The notes: generated from the letters alone by a model not told the origin. 64,000 nucleotides of DNA from Paralvinella palmiformis (GCA_025642065.1 JAODUP010000404.1:270001-334000), one strand, 5' to 3'; positions 40,301 to 50,149 are shown, counted from the first letter of the stretch. A program made the numbers and translations.

Positions 40301-40788
40301 ATGGTCAGCCACAGATATATGCCATAAGTATGACTATCACATGGCACCTACATGTAATTGGCTACTGTGCAATTAGAAACCAAAAACAACTAGGGGTAGA
40401 GTATTGAGTGAAGCAATTGTCACTGCATGTATATGGTCAGCCACAGATATATACTGTAAGTATATATCTGTGGCTCAACAATCTGGTCCAAAAATATCAG
40501 CAATCAATCAGCTAGTAAAAGCTGGCTAAAACCAGTAAAAGTCACCAGCAGTATACTATATACAAAATACAATATACTATATATACCCTATCAGTCACAC
40601 AGACTAAAATGTATTAGCATAATTTCATTAATTTTTATTGCCTTCTACAGGTTGACCACTCCATCGTTATGTACTTGGTGAATCCGGATGGCGAGTTCGT
40701 TGATTATTATGGCCAGAACAGGACAGCTGATGAAATAGAGTCTAGCGTAACTGTACACATGATGAAATATGCATCACTGAAAAAGTAA
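31314..40788 (+). CDS. SCO1: SCO1-like mitochondrial copper chaperone, six exons
   Basis: Coding exons: 31314-31373, 35243-35365, 36808-36898, 38626-38823, 39305-39513, 40651-40788. They join in frame (819 bases, 272 residues plus stop), with intron phases 0, 0, 1, 1, 0 and GT-AG at every junction. SCO proteins deliver copper to the CuA site of cytochrome c oxidase subunit II in the mitochondrial intermembrane space. The first 41 residues have many Arg and no acidic residue, as in a matrix-targeting presequence. A membrane anchor lies at about 67-82. The thioredoxin-like SCO1/SenC domain starts about residue 104, with the copper-binding CxxxC (CPDIC, C139/C143) and the third ligand His230 in VDHSIVMYL. 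The SVDPHRD motif is also present. Length is close to the family norm (about 260-300). Nothing is missing, so the gene looks functional. SCO1 and SCO2 cannot be separated with certainty by eye, but invertebrates generally have one gene that is called SCO1. Confidence 0.96.
32640..32865 (-). mobile_element. Dispersed element related to the 132-bp array, intron 1 copy
   Basis: Read on the minus strand it matches 40.0-40.55 kb: cagccacagacatacacca, tgactatcacatggcacc, tacatgtaatt, then the aatatcagcaatcaatcag tail. It has a single core unit and ends at a perfect terminal hairpin (ctggctaatac-ga-gtattagccag, 32646-32669). Confidence 0.7.
32870..33130. mobile_element. GGTTCGCAC-type non-autonomous element in SCO1 intron 1
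   Basis: Starts agggttcgcacaggtccttg and ends in gtgtatgaacctt, giving short inverted ends. Inside, gtccttgaa, cctggaattt and ggtcctggaatct recur. A related copy lies at 35876-36285. Repeats of this style are widespread in marine invertebrates. Confidence 0.6.
33520..33605 (+). repeat. Tail fragment of the 132-bp family
   Basis: Contains aatcaatcaatc, atcagctagtatcag and gtaaaagctggttttaaccag, resembling the tail at 40490-40545, followed by a nine-G run. Confidence 0.4.
34018..34364. mobile_element. pogo/Tigger-like MITE in SCO1 intron 1
   Basis: Perfect 21-bp terminal inverted repeats (cagtaaaagttggttataa plus the flanking TA) lie at 34018-34038 and 34344-34364, each bounded by TA, the Tc1/mariner target. 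The CAGT...TATAAC start is typical of pogo/Tigger ends. At 347 bases with no coding capacity it is a non-autonomous MITE. The intact ends suggest a fairly young insertion. Confidence 0.88.
35243..35365 (+). CDS. SCO1: SCO1 exon 2 (rest of presequence)
   Basis: Acceptor ttattttcag, 41 codons, donor gttagt, phase 0. The translation is basic and Ser-rich ([11 protein letters not shown], then CKRGLAEKS), as expected for a mitochondrial presequence and its cleavage region. The exon is too short and lacks an ATG-led frame, so simple ORF calling misses it. Confidence 0.85.
35876..36285. mobile_element. Related GGTTCCCAC-type element in SCO1 intron 2
   Basis: Left end aaggttcccacatgtcctg; right end, from the other strand, catggttccaacagccgtgg. 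Internal tccttgaatttga and gtcctggaa blocks match the copy in intron 1. Confidence 0.55.
36808..36898 (+). CDS. SCO1: SCO1 exon 3 (membrane anchor)
   Basis: Acceptor tttttgtag, then [19 protein letters not shown], the single inner-membrane helix, and RYMKNVKDL. The exon ends with one base of codon 92 before gtaggt (phase 1), which the next exon completes to Glu. Confidence 0.88.
37171..37616. mobile_element. 446-bp non-autonomous DNA transposon in SCO1 intron 3
   Basis: Ends read taccatacatactcgcgtat (left) and, from the other strand, taccatatatactggcgtat (right), about 85 percent identical inverted repeats. Part of its right half recurs at 39878-39990. Superfamily not assigned. Confidence 0.7.
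38626..38823 (+). CDS. SCO1: SCO1 exon 4 (CxxxC copper site)
   Basis: Begins [19 protein letters not shown], which matches the conserved start of the SCO globular domain. It carries the [17 protein letters not shown] motif with the two copper-binding cysteines. Acceptor tttatttcag, donor gtgagt, phase 1. Confidence 0.95.
39305..39513 (+). CDS. SCO1: SCO1 exon 5
   Basis: Encodes [22 protein letters not shown] to [18 protein letters not shown], typical of the SCO family between the CxxxC and the ligand His. Acceptor tctttgcag, donor gtaagt, phase 0. Confidence 0.95.
39878..39990. mobile_element. Fragment of the same TIR element in SCO1 intron 5
   Basis: Shares taccgtatatgctc-like end and the internal blocks gtcagactaaaaag and ttggcataatttagggga with the right half of 37171-37616 in reverse orientation. 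Only one end is present. Confidence 0.65.
40010..40555 (+). repeat. Element with 132-bp tandem core, SCO1 intron 5
   Basis: The sequence starting ggtcagccacagatatatgc recurs at 40039, 40171, 40303 and 40435, an exact 132-bp period with very high identity. The array is followed by a perfect 15-bp stem hairpin (40441-40455 with 40459-40473, 3-base loop) and a tail (aatatcagcaatcaatcag, then gtaaaagctggct). A single-unit inverted copy lies in intron 1. Confidence 0.85.
40651..40788 (+). CDS. SCO1: SCO1 exon 6 (ligand His and C-terminus)
   Basis: Acceptor ccttctacag, then [20 protein letters not shown] with the copper-ligand His230, a short C-terminal helix ([10 protein letters not shown]) and TAA at 40786. 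Confidence 0.95.
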   Translation, partial: VDHSIVMYLVNPDGEFVDYYGQNRTADEIESSVTVHMMKYASLKK

Positions 40789-41390
40789 CCTTCACACAGA
40801 GAGTTTTACACAAGAAATATTCCACTCGCCGTAGTTGGCCTGGGCTTCATGAAGCATCAAGATCGTATCTATTGTCATATGTGGAATCTCTTCTCAGTAC
40901 AATTTTGATGTCAGCTTAATAATAACATATGACTTCAGTGGACGACTGTTAAGGGATGGTTTTTGTTTTTCATGTACATCATTTCTTGTATGCTGGATAC
41001 AGACTGGCAGTTATTTATATGAACTAATGCCATACGCGTTTAATGTGCATTTGTTCAAACTGTGACACTTACTGCATAGCTGTTCTCAATAGCAGCAATT
41101 CAGAAAATTATATGCTCCTGTGTAATTCTAAGGCATTTTATGTAAGTTGTTATGTGACTGCAGCAGAATGTGGCGACATCAGGAAGTTGCGAGGAGAAGT
41201 ATTGCGGAGTGCTGATTACGAACTGAAACTTTGTTGTATTTGCGGAAAGATTCATTTATAGTGCCATAGTTACCATTTCAATTGTTTTCTTTTTTTCCAT
41301 GAGTGGTTTATGTACACTAGTTCAGTGATTTATACTACAAATAAGGTGTATGTCTGAGAAATAAAATTTAATTATGAACCTGGCATTTGT
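40789..41390 (+). other. SCO1 3' UTR with poly(A) signal
   Basis: About 600 bases run from the stop to a canonical AATAAA at 41360-41365. Cleavage is expected 10-30 bases further on. Small frames in this stretch have no recognisable product. Confidence 0.6.
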
Positions 41391-41805
41391 TGTTATTTTA
41401 AATCTGATTAGGATGGCATGAAAGCGACATACCAAATTCCAGAATACATTCACAGGTTCTAAACAACAGCAGAGTAATACAAGTCACCAATATTTAAATA
41501 AAGATAACTGATCAATAATCAATTAACAGAAAATTGAACGAATATGATGGTTTTTACTGGCAATTGTTTTATCATTATGTCTCCAATTCATTTTCTCATT
41601 CAAACTAAAATATTACAAGAATAACTGGTAAAAGCTTATTATAAATGAAATATCTTCTTGGCCTCTGAGTAACAGATATCTGGAGATTGGAGAGGTGCTT
41701 TTTGATTTGTTGTTAACTAATGCTTCGTCGTCTTATGTTAGTCTTGTTATGGTAAAAATAAAACAACAAACAAGGATATGGGGCAGGACGAGGAAACGTG
41801 ATTGT

Positions 41806-42040
41806 TTATAACAATTGTTAGTGATACTTTTTTATATCTTATTTTTTATAACAATTGTTAGTGATACTTTTTTATATCTTATTTTTTATAACAATTGTTA
41901 GTGATACTTTTTATAATTTTTTATAACAATTGTTAGTGATACTTTTTTATATCTAATTTTTTATAACAATTGTTAGTGATACTTTTTTATATCTAATTTT
42001 TTATAACAATTGTTAGTGATACTTTTTTATATCTTATTTT
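41806..42040. repeat. 40-bp tandem array downstream of SCO1
   Basis: Six copies of ttataacaattgttagtgat followed by acttttttatatctta; the fourth spacing is shorter by about 10 bases. The near-palindrome ataacaattgttag lies in every unit. It begins 440 bases after the SCO1 poly(A) signal. Confidence 0.9.
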
Positions 42041-42199
42041 GTATCACAGACATTCCTTGTGTCACTTAACTTGTTTCAGTGTAACTATAAACACAAATTA
42101 CTTGATCGCTGTAATGGCCCATGTAGTAGCATCCATGGTGTACTTTGATACTGGATATACGGAATATAGAGGCATTGCCTGATTGTTACTTCCTGTCTT

Positions 42200-42680
42200 G
42201 ACTGGTACATTTTTTTAAACATGGCGATCATGGCAAATTGTATTGGTCTGCAAGCCAAAACTTGTCCAACCTAGATTTAAAACTATTTAGTGATGGTCTT
42301 TCGATTACTTCAGATGGAAGCCAGGGTTCCAGTCGTTTCCGACTCCCTGACTAAAAACTGACTGCCTAATTCCAAACCTAGCATGTTTTCTTCATACATC
42401 TGGCTGTGTCCTCGGATGGCTGACCCATAACTTGATGTTATTGGTGAGACTGTACGAGGTCGGTAAAATAAAGGTCCATGGTAAATTAAGTCTTTTGGTG
42501 TCTTTGTGATGCTCAAAATAGTTGCCTTTCTATTAAAATGTTCAACACTAGTTAACTGATGAAACTTAGTTGGTATCTGGTTATTATAATATATCTTTAT
42601 TTCGGAAATATACATTCCATACACATGATACAATGTAGAAATTGCGATAAAAACGGCTGTGACACACCAAACATACACTC
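42200..42680 (-). pseudogene. LINE RT C-terminal fragment (RGHS type)
   Basis: The minus-strand frame has AIRGHSQMYEENMLGLEL and then, after a frame break, WNPGF and PSLNSFKSRLDKFW. These are the conserved C-terminal pieces (RGHS-x-K, WN-x-LP, SLNxFKxRLDxxW) seen in many invertebrate LINEs. No poly(A) or simple-repeat tail was identified. Confidence 0.55.
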
Positions 42681-42889
42681 ACCCCCCCCCACACAGGATG
42701 ATAATGGCAAAAACAATAAATAACCTGCCAAGAATAAAGAATTTGGTTCCATTTTGTGCTAATACTGGAACTGAAACGATGAAATAAGCTACACAAGAGT
42801 TCTTTTATCAAACTGTTGTGGGACTCATATAAACGAGTTCTAAAACTGAATATACTTTAACGTAGCAAGACTCCAAATGGGTCAATATT

Positions 42890-43225
42890 GTTATTTCTTG
42901 TAGATTGATTGTCTAAAAAGCTTAGTTTTTACCTCATCAGAACATTTGCGAAATATATTATTTAACATATTCCCTGTAGCATACAAGCGTTTTACGTGTC
43001 TCATAATGTCTTCTTCATCATCAAGTTTGTCATAAACAATCATTCCTAGATATTTGTTGCTAGATACATACGAGAGAGGCTCATTGTTCAAATGATCCCT
43101 GGGACATATAAACTCAATAATTTCTTCGGTTTAAGACACATACATTTGATTTTACTCTCATTAAATTTAACAAAATTACTTTGAGCAAAGTTAACACACA
43201 TACCAAACAATTTGTGTAGTGCAGA
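42890..43225 (-). pseudogene. Second LINE, 3' part of RT (separated fragment)
   Basis: Minus-strand translation SALHKLFGMCVNFAQSNF, then VKFNESKIKCMCLKPKK, a frame break, and SNKYLGMIVYDKLDDEED with IMRHVKRLYATGNM and CSDEVKTKLF. This is the stretch that follows the YADD box in the same LINE type as 45700-47190. The 5' part breaks off right after MYANDTCIIAPSPS and this one resumes at about that residue, so a single element seems to have been split. Confidence 0.7.
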
Positions 43226-43361
43226 TTATTTTTTTATTAGTATACCAAACTTATAAAGCGCTCTTTTCATACTTAAAGCCTGTTCAAAAGCGTTGTACAT
43301 AAACTTATAAAAAGATATAACAAATATAATACGATTATTTCATAACAATATATGTATAAAG

Positions 43362-45240
43362 CTAAATTGAGATATGTATACGTTGCAACTTGTTAATGGA
43401 GGTCTGGGACAGTTCATTGCGCAAAGCGTTACAGTAGTACAAACGTGATGTTATAAGCCCATTAACCAGTGACTTACTTGCATCACTTCTTAAGTAACGC
43501 CTAATATGCCCAATGTTGCGGAGTTGGTGATAGCCAGCCCTACAGATATTATTCAACTGTTGCTCCATATTTAGTGCAGAGTCAAAGATAACACCTAAGT
43601 TCCTCACAGTATTCATTGGTGTTATATTAATGTCACAAAAACAAACAGTAACGTTTTCCATATGGATGGCATTATGCTTAGATGTGAACAGGATAACTTC
43701 CGTCTTGTCACTGTTCATGGTGTATTTCTTCGGGCCGAGTACCGAGCCTTGTGGTATACCATATTTCAGGAGTACTGGCTTAGAATGCTCGCTATCTATG
43801 ATCACTACCTGGAAGCGGTCGGTAAGGTATGATGTTATCCATTTGAGAGATGCTCCGGAGATTCCGAATACATTCTCAAAGCGACTCAACAAGATTCCAT
43901 GATCGAGAGTATCAAACGCAGCTGACACATCAAGCAAGACCAACATTGTAACAAAACCATTATCAAGAGACTCGAAGATATCGCTTTGTACCTTCAGAAG
44001 TGCCGTCTCGGTCGAGTGAAATCTACGGTAAGCTGACTGGAGCTCCTCGTGAAGACCATTTTCCACCAAGTGGCGTTCAATACGTGTGTCTACAACCTTC
44101 TCTAATACCTTAGAAATGAACGGAAGGTTGGATACGGGTCTGTAGTTTTTTTTAGAATATCTGGATCGAGTGTTGGTTTCTTAAGTATTGGTCGTATCTG
44201 GGCACACATAAATGCAGGAGGTACACGACAACTATCCATGTAGACATTGACAATTGCGGTGATGATAGGGACTAACTCACTAACAAACAGCTTTAGAAGC
44301 CATGTGGACATCGGAAAGAAAGAGCTGAACATCTCGGTTAGTTCACTGGGAGACCCTGTCTGGGGAAGAAATGTTGATCCACTGTCGCCAAGCAGGTGTT
44401 TGGCCACTTTGTATATGCCCTTCTGGTCATGGGCGCAGGCAGTGATATTTTCAGAATAGTAAGCTATCCTGGTTTGTTTTAGGAGTTTATTCACCACAAT
44501 ACATTGATCTCTATATATTTGGTGGTTAACAGTCAAGCGATTCTTTTTCCATCGTCGTTCCAGTTTACGTCGGAGATGCTTAGCTTCATGTAATGTATCG
44601 GTGTACCATGGACAATCAGGACGCTCTGTATTAGGTCTAGTACGAAGAGGTGCATACTTATCAATAAGTGATGTTAGTCCATTTGTAAAAGTAGTCACCA
44701 AACCATCTACATTACCTTGTGTAGTTTGTAACATGGAGGAAACTACGATATCATGCTTGAAAGCCTCCACATCTATGGCACGTAGTTTTCTATATGAAAC
44801 AATCTTTTGCATGTGAGCAGGTTTGACCAGGGTTGTGGTGAATCCTAGAGCGAATTGGTCACGTGTCAGTTTCCCAAGGTGGTCAAAAAGTCCCGGATCA
44901 GTGATGGTAACGTCCGATATGATGTGACTGGTGTCCCTGCTGATCACGACGTCTAATGTATGGCCGAGCACATGAGTCGGTTTATGTACATGTCGTTGTA
45001 GATCACACTCTTTGATCGTATCCATAAATCGCTGAGCATCACGATCGTTTTTGACATCAACATGAAAGTTTAGATCTCCAACAATTATAATCGCATTGTT
45101 GTTAGTGGTGTATCCAGAGAGAAATGTAGACCACTGGTCCAAGAAGTCAGGGATGGTCGAGCAATTATCTTTTGACGGTGGGGTCGATATACGACACACC
45201 ACCTCCCTTTCTACTACCGGGGAGGGGTATATGTTTCATG
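43362..45240 (-). pseudogene. CR1/L2-like LINE: endonuclease C-terminus and reverse transcriptase, defective
   Basis: The first minus-strand frame (45202-44102) has the endonuclease C-terminus: IIIVGDLNFHVDVKNDRD (catalytic GD-N), then HKPTHVLGHTLDVVIS. It runs into the start of the RT. The second (44069-43362) has ELQSAYRRFHSTETALLKVQ, LDVSAAFDTLDHGIL (RT Asp motif) and GIPQGSVLGP. Three lesions are visible. A frameshift lies at an eight-T run (44146-44153) exactly where the NYRPVSNL block should be. An in-frame deletion fuses VLGP directly to MNSDKTEV (about 43730), removing roughly 65 residues including the YADD catalytic box. The 3' end is cut off after INKLQRI (about 43370). The element cannot move itself. 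Confidence 0.85.
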
Positions 45241-45699
45241 CTATATACAGAAGGGACCAACTCTACAATGCATTTCTTCAAAGGTTGAACATGAACATAG
45301 TTACATTTAATCCTCACTAAATTGTTCTTGTTTACACCCAGTCCACTGGCTTGTTTATGTTGATATGTACACGATCCACTTCTAAGAGTTGTTATTACAA
45401 CAATAGACCCTCACGCTTTGTTCCTGCACGACACCTCCTCACTGTAGGAATTACTTGGTATATATTTAAGCTCTTTATTGTTGTAAACAACTCACTGGGA
45501 AGTGGTGAATGCTTCATTGATTTCCACACAGACTTCAAAGTACTGTTGGTGTAGGCCAGAGTTGCCGTGGAGACAATGAGTAATAGGTTAATCCAGATAT
45601 TAAACAGCTATCCAGACTTCACTATAATTTAACATCAGGTTCCATGTACATTCACTGAACTGCAGTCCCAATTTTAGCGGATAATTCACTTCTGATAAT

Positions 45700-47190
45700 G
45701 TTGATTTAAAGGTTTTAGCCAACGCATAAAAATTGCAGCACTAACAATGCGCACTAATACACAGATGGTGAAGGAGCAATAATACAGGTGTCATTAGCAT
45801 ACATAATATGATTAGAAATAACACCATTCATACTACAACCAATCTTGCTGTTATTAAGACAAACACTAAGGTCATCCAAATAAGTATTAAATAATACTGG
45901 GGACATTATGCCACCTTGACGCACTTCATTGGAGACAGTAAAAAATGGTGACTATAAATTACCCCATCGAACACAACAAGTCTGTTGGTTGTACCAAAAA
46001 ACTAACAGGCGAATTAACACGACATCAATACAACGATGAATGAATTGTTTTAACAAGCACCAATAGTTAATACTATCAAATGCCTTGGACGCATCAATAT
46101 AGCAAACATACACTGGACTAGAACGTGAATTATAATACTCTATAACTTGCTTTAGTGAGAACACACACATATCAGTACCATGTTTGCTTTTAAAACCAAC
46201 CTGATTATAAGCAGTTCCCAATTTGTCGTGTAATCTATCTAACAAAATTAGTTCAATTATCTTCGACACCACACTCGTAACTGCAACAGGTCTATAATTG
46301 TCTTTATCCATAACAAGGCCCTTCTTATTTTTAATTATAGGTATAATAATTGTTTCCATCAACATACGGGGTAAATATCCATGGGAAAACATTGCACTAA
46401 AATCATACAGAATATACAGAATAATCTAGGATCAGCAAACTTAGTGTTCACTTTACAAAGAGTCCATACCAGCACTTTTGTTAGATTTGAGATTTGCAAT
46501 TGCGTTTCTGATTTCTGAAACACTAAACTTAGGAAAAGATCCAGAAGTATTATCAACATATTTATTAACACTATTAATATCTAACATATACTTTGTATCA
46601 CCATTAGAGTTGAGTAGGTCAGAAAAGTGGTCATGCCACATTTTTGTTATATTACATTCACCACTAACACCATTGATAGTCGATGCCAAAACATTACTAT
46701 TGATACGATTCATTTTAGAAACATCTTTCCAGAAACTGATATCATCCCTTTTAAGTAACTTATTCGTAAGAACATCAGCTCTCACTCGATCATCATTTGA
46801 TTTACAAAATCTTAAACACTGCTTAAATCTGGCCCGAGTACATTTCATTAAATCATTTAAAAGGCCGAACCTTGGCTTAGAATTACACTGCCATAAAAGG
46901 AAGGCATCTCTGGCTTTTGAGTGATCCTCTTTAACATATTCATTGCATCCTTGAATAGTATGATATTTTTTACTAGTTCGAATATCAGGTAGCACATTTC
47001 TACTGGAATTGGATAAGGTATTGATAATATTCATATACATTTTATCAATGGACAACCTATGTTCATTGTCACAGCAAGATACATTGGTGCACATAGGTGG
47101 GTCATAATCTAAAAACCAGCTTAGAAATTGCTTTAGCGGAATTGTTATTGTATGAAGCAATTGCCTCATCATTTAGCACTGACCCGTCTA
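45700..47190 (-). pseudogene. Second LINE, 5' part: RT with mutated YADD box
   Basis: Minus-strand frames 47172-46453 and 46392-45952, with a short continuation to 45757, together form a LINE RT. They include TITIPLKQFLSWF with a C-x-x-H-like linker, NDLMKCTRARFKQCLRF, then SVSEIRNAIANLKSNKSAGMD. Next come DNYRPVAVTSVVSKIIEL and KHGTDMCVFSLKQVIEYY, then CYIDASKAFDSINY. The last part reads VRQGGIMSPVLFNTYLDD and MYANDTCIIAPSPS, at 45784-45801 for YANDTC. The canonical YADD is YAND here, a loss of a catalytic Asp. Several frame breaks exist. The 5' end stops at about 47190 without endonuclease. The 3' continuation appears at 42890-43225, beyond the other LINE. Confidence 0.8.
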
Positions 47191-47491
47191 TATGAGATTT
47201 ATACTGGGTATCCTGATGACCTGTTAGATGGAAACAATTACAATCTAATTGAATGTGGGATATGATTCAATAAAATCATTGATTTTTCACAATTAGGAAG
47301 TGTACACATATCTATGAGTACACACTTGTAGATGTGCTTTAACCATGTAACAAACATGCAAGTTAATTTATCTTGCCGTTCTATGTTATCCATTTATTTG
47401 GAGTTGGTTGATATTATTTAACCAGTAGAGTCTACAGCTACCAATAGTGCCGGCATCTTCAGTGCATCTACTACTTACTATATTAATTTTA

Positions 47492-47558
47492 TATTTAAAT
47501 ATTGTCAGCTGAGCTTTACTTAATAATTAAGCAGAGGTCAGCTGACAATATTTAAATA
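47492..47558. repeat. Perfect 21-bp stem inverted repeat
   Basis: tatttaaatattgtcagctg with one more base at 47492-47512 is the exact reverse complement of 47538-47558; loop 25 bases. It lies between the LINE cluster and a SINE copy. Confidence 0.85.
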
Positions 47559-47774
47559 GTGCAGACAGGACAACCCAACTTGTCTCTAATAGGGTCTTAA
47601 CATATATTTAACGGAATAAATTATTAATGTTTCATCTTGCCTGCAATGTTTATAACTTGTTCTGCATTCATATGTAAATTATTGCATTTAAATATTTATG
47701 GTTTGCGGCTAGTTGAACGAGGTACATTGATGAGGAGGCATTGCTTTAGACGAATATCAAGCTTGTTTTGTTTT

Positions 47775-48098
47775 TCCGGGAGAATCCCCAGACTGTCGCT
47801 TATTCAGCACACCCTCTATATTGGAGTGGTTGAGAAATCACTTCCTCCCCCACCACCCACAGGGGAGCAATACAGAAAGATGGAGCCGAAATACCCTGAG
47901 GATGGTCACTGCCAGAGTGCTTTACGTCACCTAATGTCCCCCTTTGGTATTTTTAACAAGGAGACGACAGCGCCATTTAACGATGTTGTGAGCCGAGAAA
48001 TGAATCTCTGGAAAAGTTTCGATCTCTTGCTGGGATCGAACCTGTGACCCTTGGCACCAAGTACCGGGTGCTTAACCGCTAGGCCACCGGAGCTCACT
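47775..48098 (-). mobile_element. tRNA-derived SINE, family 1, copy 3
   Basis: Contains the full set: + strand gggagaatccccagactgtcg, tattggagtggttgaga, gagccgaaataccctgagga, then ttaaccgctaggccaccgga at the tRNA-like head. About 85-90 percent similar to copy 1 by eye. Confidence 0.82.
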
Positions 48099-50149
48099 GA
48101 ATATCCAGGATATATTGTTCTATGTTTATATCAAAATAAACGTCATGTTCGGAGCACTTAATTAATGCTAACAAATCAGATTCCGCTCATTTACCTGCAG
48201 CTGTGTGGCAAAACAGCTGTTAGAGCGTGAAAACACCTCCATATCTGTAACCAAGTTCTCTCCTTAGTTACTAGTAGGCAACCGATTTAATAAACTAATT
48301 TGTTACACTAACAAATAATCTAAATTAAAATAAATATGACAATCAATTGTCTCAAACAATACAAAACACGTACTTCTCGTTGAGATAACATAAACCGAAA
48401 TTAAATAAATATGAAAACCAATTAATGGTGTAAAAACCGAAATGTGAATCAAATCAAATAAAGTAGAATCCCTTTGAGAACATTTCCAAGTTTTGAAATA
48501 TAAAATACTCCAAGAATGAAACAGCTATTGCTAATTTTTAGAATCTGAGCCTAAAGATGTACGAAGAGAACCGCAGCTTTATTTCACAACCCAGAGACTA
48601 GCCTGTCTGGCCAGCGTAGCTGCTTTTATACTGATCCTCCTCTTCAATCTAGTCTGCTGTAAGGGGGCATTTACAGGCATACCATTTAACGAATCGGCCA
48701 TATGTTTTAGCTACGGGCCCTACAATATGGCAGGAATCCCACAGTACCACGTTCTAGAAGTATCTCCATACACAAAATGTACACGTGCATTTCGTTTTGA
48801 AAAAAATGGTGTCCTCTGTAAAAAGCTATGACACATTACGGCAGATATAAGTACATTTAGTTTGTAGTAAGGAGTTATAGAGGTTATATTGTTTGATGAA
48901 ATTGACGTGATTACATATATGATTCGTCCGTTTGACAAGGTATGTTTGCGATGATGTACGACATCGTTACACGTACAACAGCTTTGTTGATACGCAAATA
49001 TTGAGAATACCGTGCCCACGCGAATAAGGGCCTCTGCTTGAATAACGACAAGGGCCGGGGGTATAACTTGTTTTAAAACAATAAGCGCCGGGGCTTGAAT
49101 AAGCTCCGGATGTATAAGATATTTTCATGGACGATGTGACTCATCAAGTTTTACTTGTTATCTTGATTGTGTGTTATTATCGCTCGCGTGCAGTGCGGAC
49201 ATAAACGCTTAAGAAACGAACTGTTTGAGTGGTCCATCCCAGTAGTTCACACATGCGGTACTTAATTCACTTGATAAATTATCAAAATTACATTTTTTTT
49301 TATAGATATTTACCTTTTTATGTGATATAGCGGTGTAATGTTTTCTAGATTTGGTTTGGGTTAGGTTTCGTTCAATCGTTGTTTTTTTCTCCATGATTAG
49401 TCACATGATCGATATACGGCAAGCCAACCATGTGTTTTAATAGCAATTAGGGCGGAAAAATCCACGCGGGAAATTTACTTTAATGTCAGGGGATGGGAAG
49501 GCATATTGTAAGCACATTTATGGATCATATGAATCCATCGAAGCCATTATTATAATGCACATTGTTTTAATTAAAGTAGAGTCAATAACAGAGCATTGGG
49601 ATGTATTTCTATTTTTTGGAATGGTGAATATTTTAGTTTTGAGTCGTAAATATGCATAAAAAGAATAACGGCCTTTGCTTGAATAAAGGCAAGTCTGAAC
49701 AATACACATGAATAAAACAACCATGACACAATAATGATAAAGGAGCCAACTCTACATTCATGCACAAGTATTTGGTAATTGAATTTACACGTGTCAAACA
49801 TTAACATCACACTGTGCCGTAATAACTTTGAAGTGTGTTTTCAGTGTAAGCAAAATACAGAATAAAACACACATTTCTACCTCGAGGTCCGTTAATGCCA
49901 AACACGGATGTTTATATCTGATGTGTCCACTTTGGCCACAACCACATACATAATACACAAGTTGATAAAAACACCAATTCTTGAAGCAACATCATGTTCA
50001 CCAGAGAAGCCGTGCGAGTGTGTCTCGATCATGCCATGGGATCGGTTGTAGGTACACTATAAAGGAATTGGCATACGAGCAATTAAGAGTTCTATGTTTC
50101 GTGTTTTATCATCAGCGAATGCATCAACGACTGCACCGACTTTAAACAA
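48099..50149. other. Mostly gene-free
   Basis: Besides the candidate exon at 48.5 kb, it holds two copies of gcttgaataa-type repeats (49020-49090 and 49665-49700) reading ggcctctgcttgaataacg and ggcctttgcttgaataaagg in the same orientation. Confidence 0.45.
48535..48829 (+). other. Candidate coding exon with a membrane segment
   Basis: A 98-codon open frame without an early ATG begins after an acceptor-like ttgctaatttttag (48541). It reads EPKDVRREPQLYF, then a clear hydrophobic stretch LACLASVAAFILILLFNLVC, then a Cys-containing part with NES and SYGPYNMAGIPQYH. A donor-like gtaaaaag lies at about 48817. The layout would suit a type II membrane protein exon. I recognise no family. A 99-codon frame on the opposite strand overlaps part of it, so chance remains possible. 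Confidence 0.25.

Noticed and set aside
43630..45320. Several + strand frames
   Set aside because: They are antisense shadows of the LINE endonuclease and RT.
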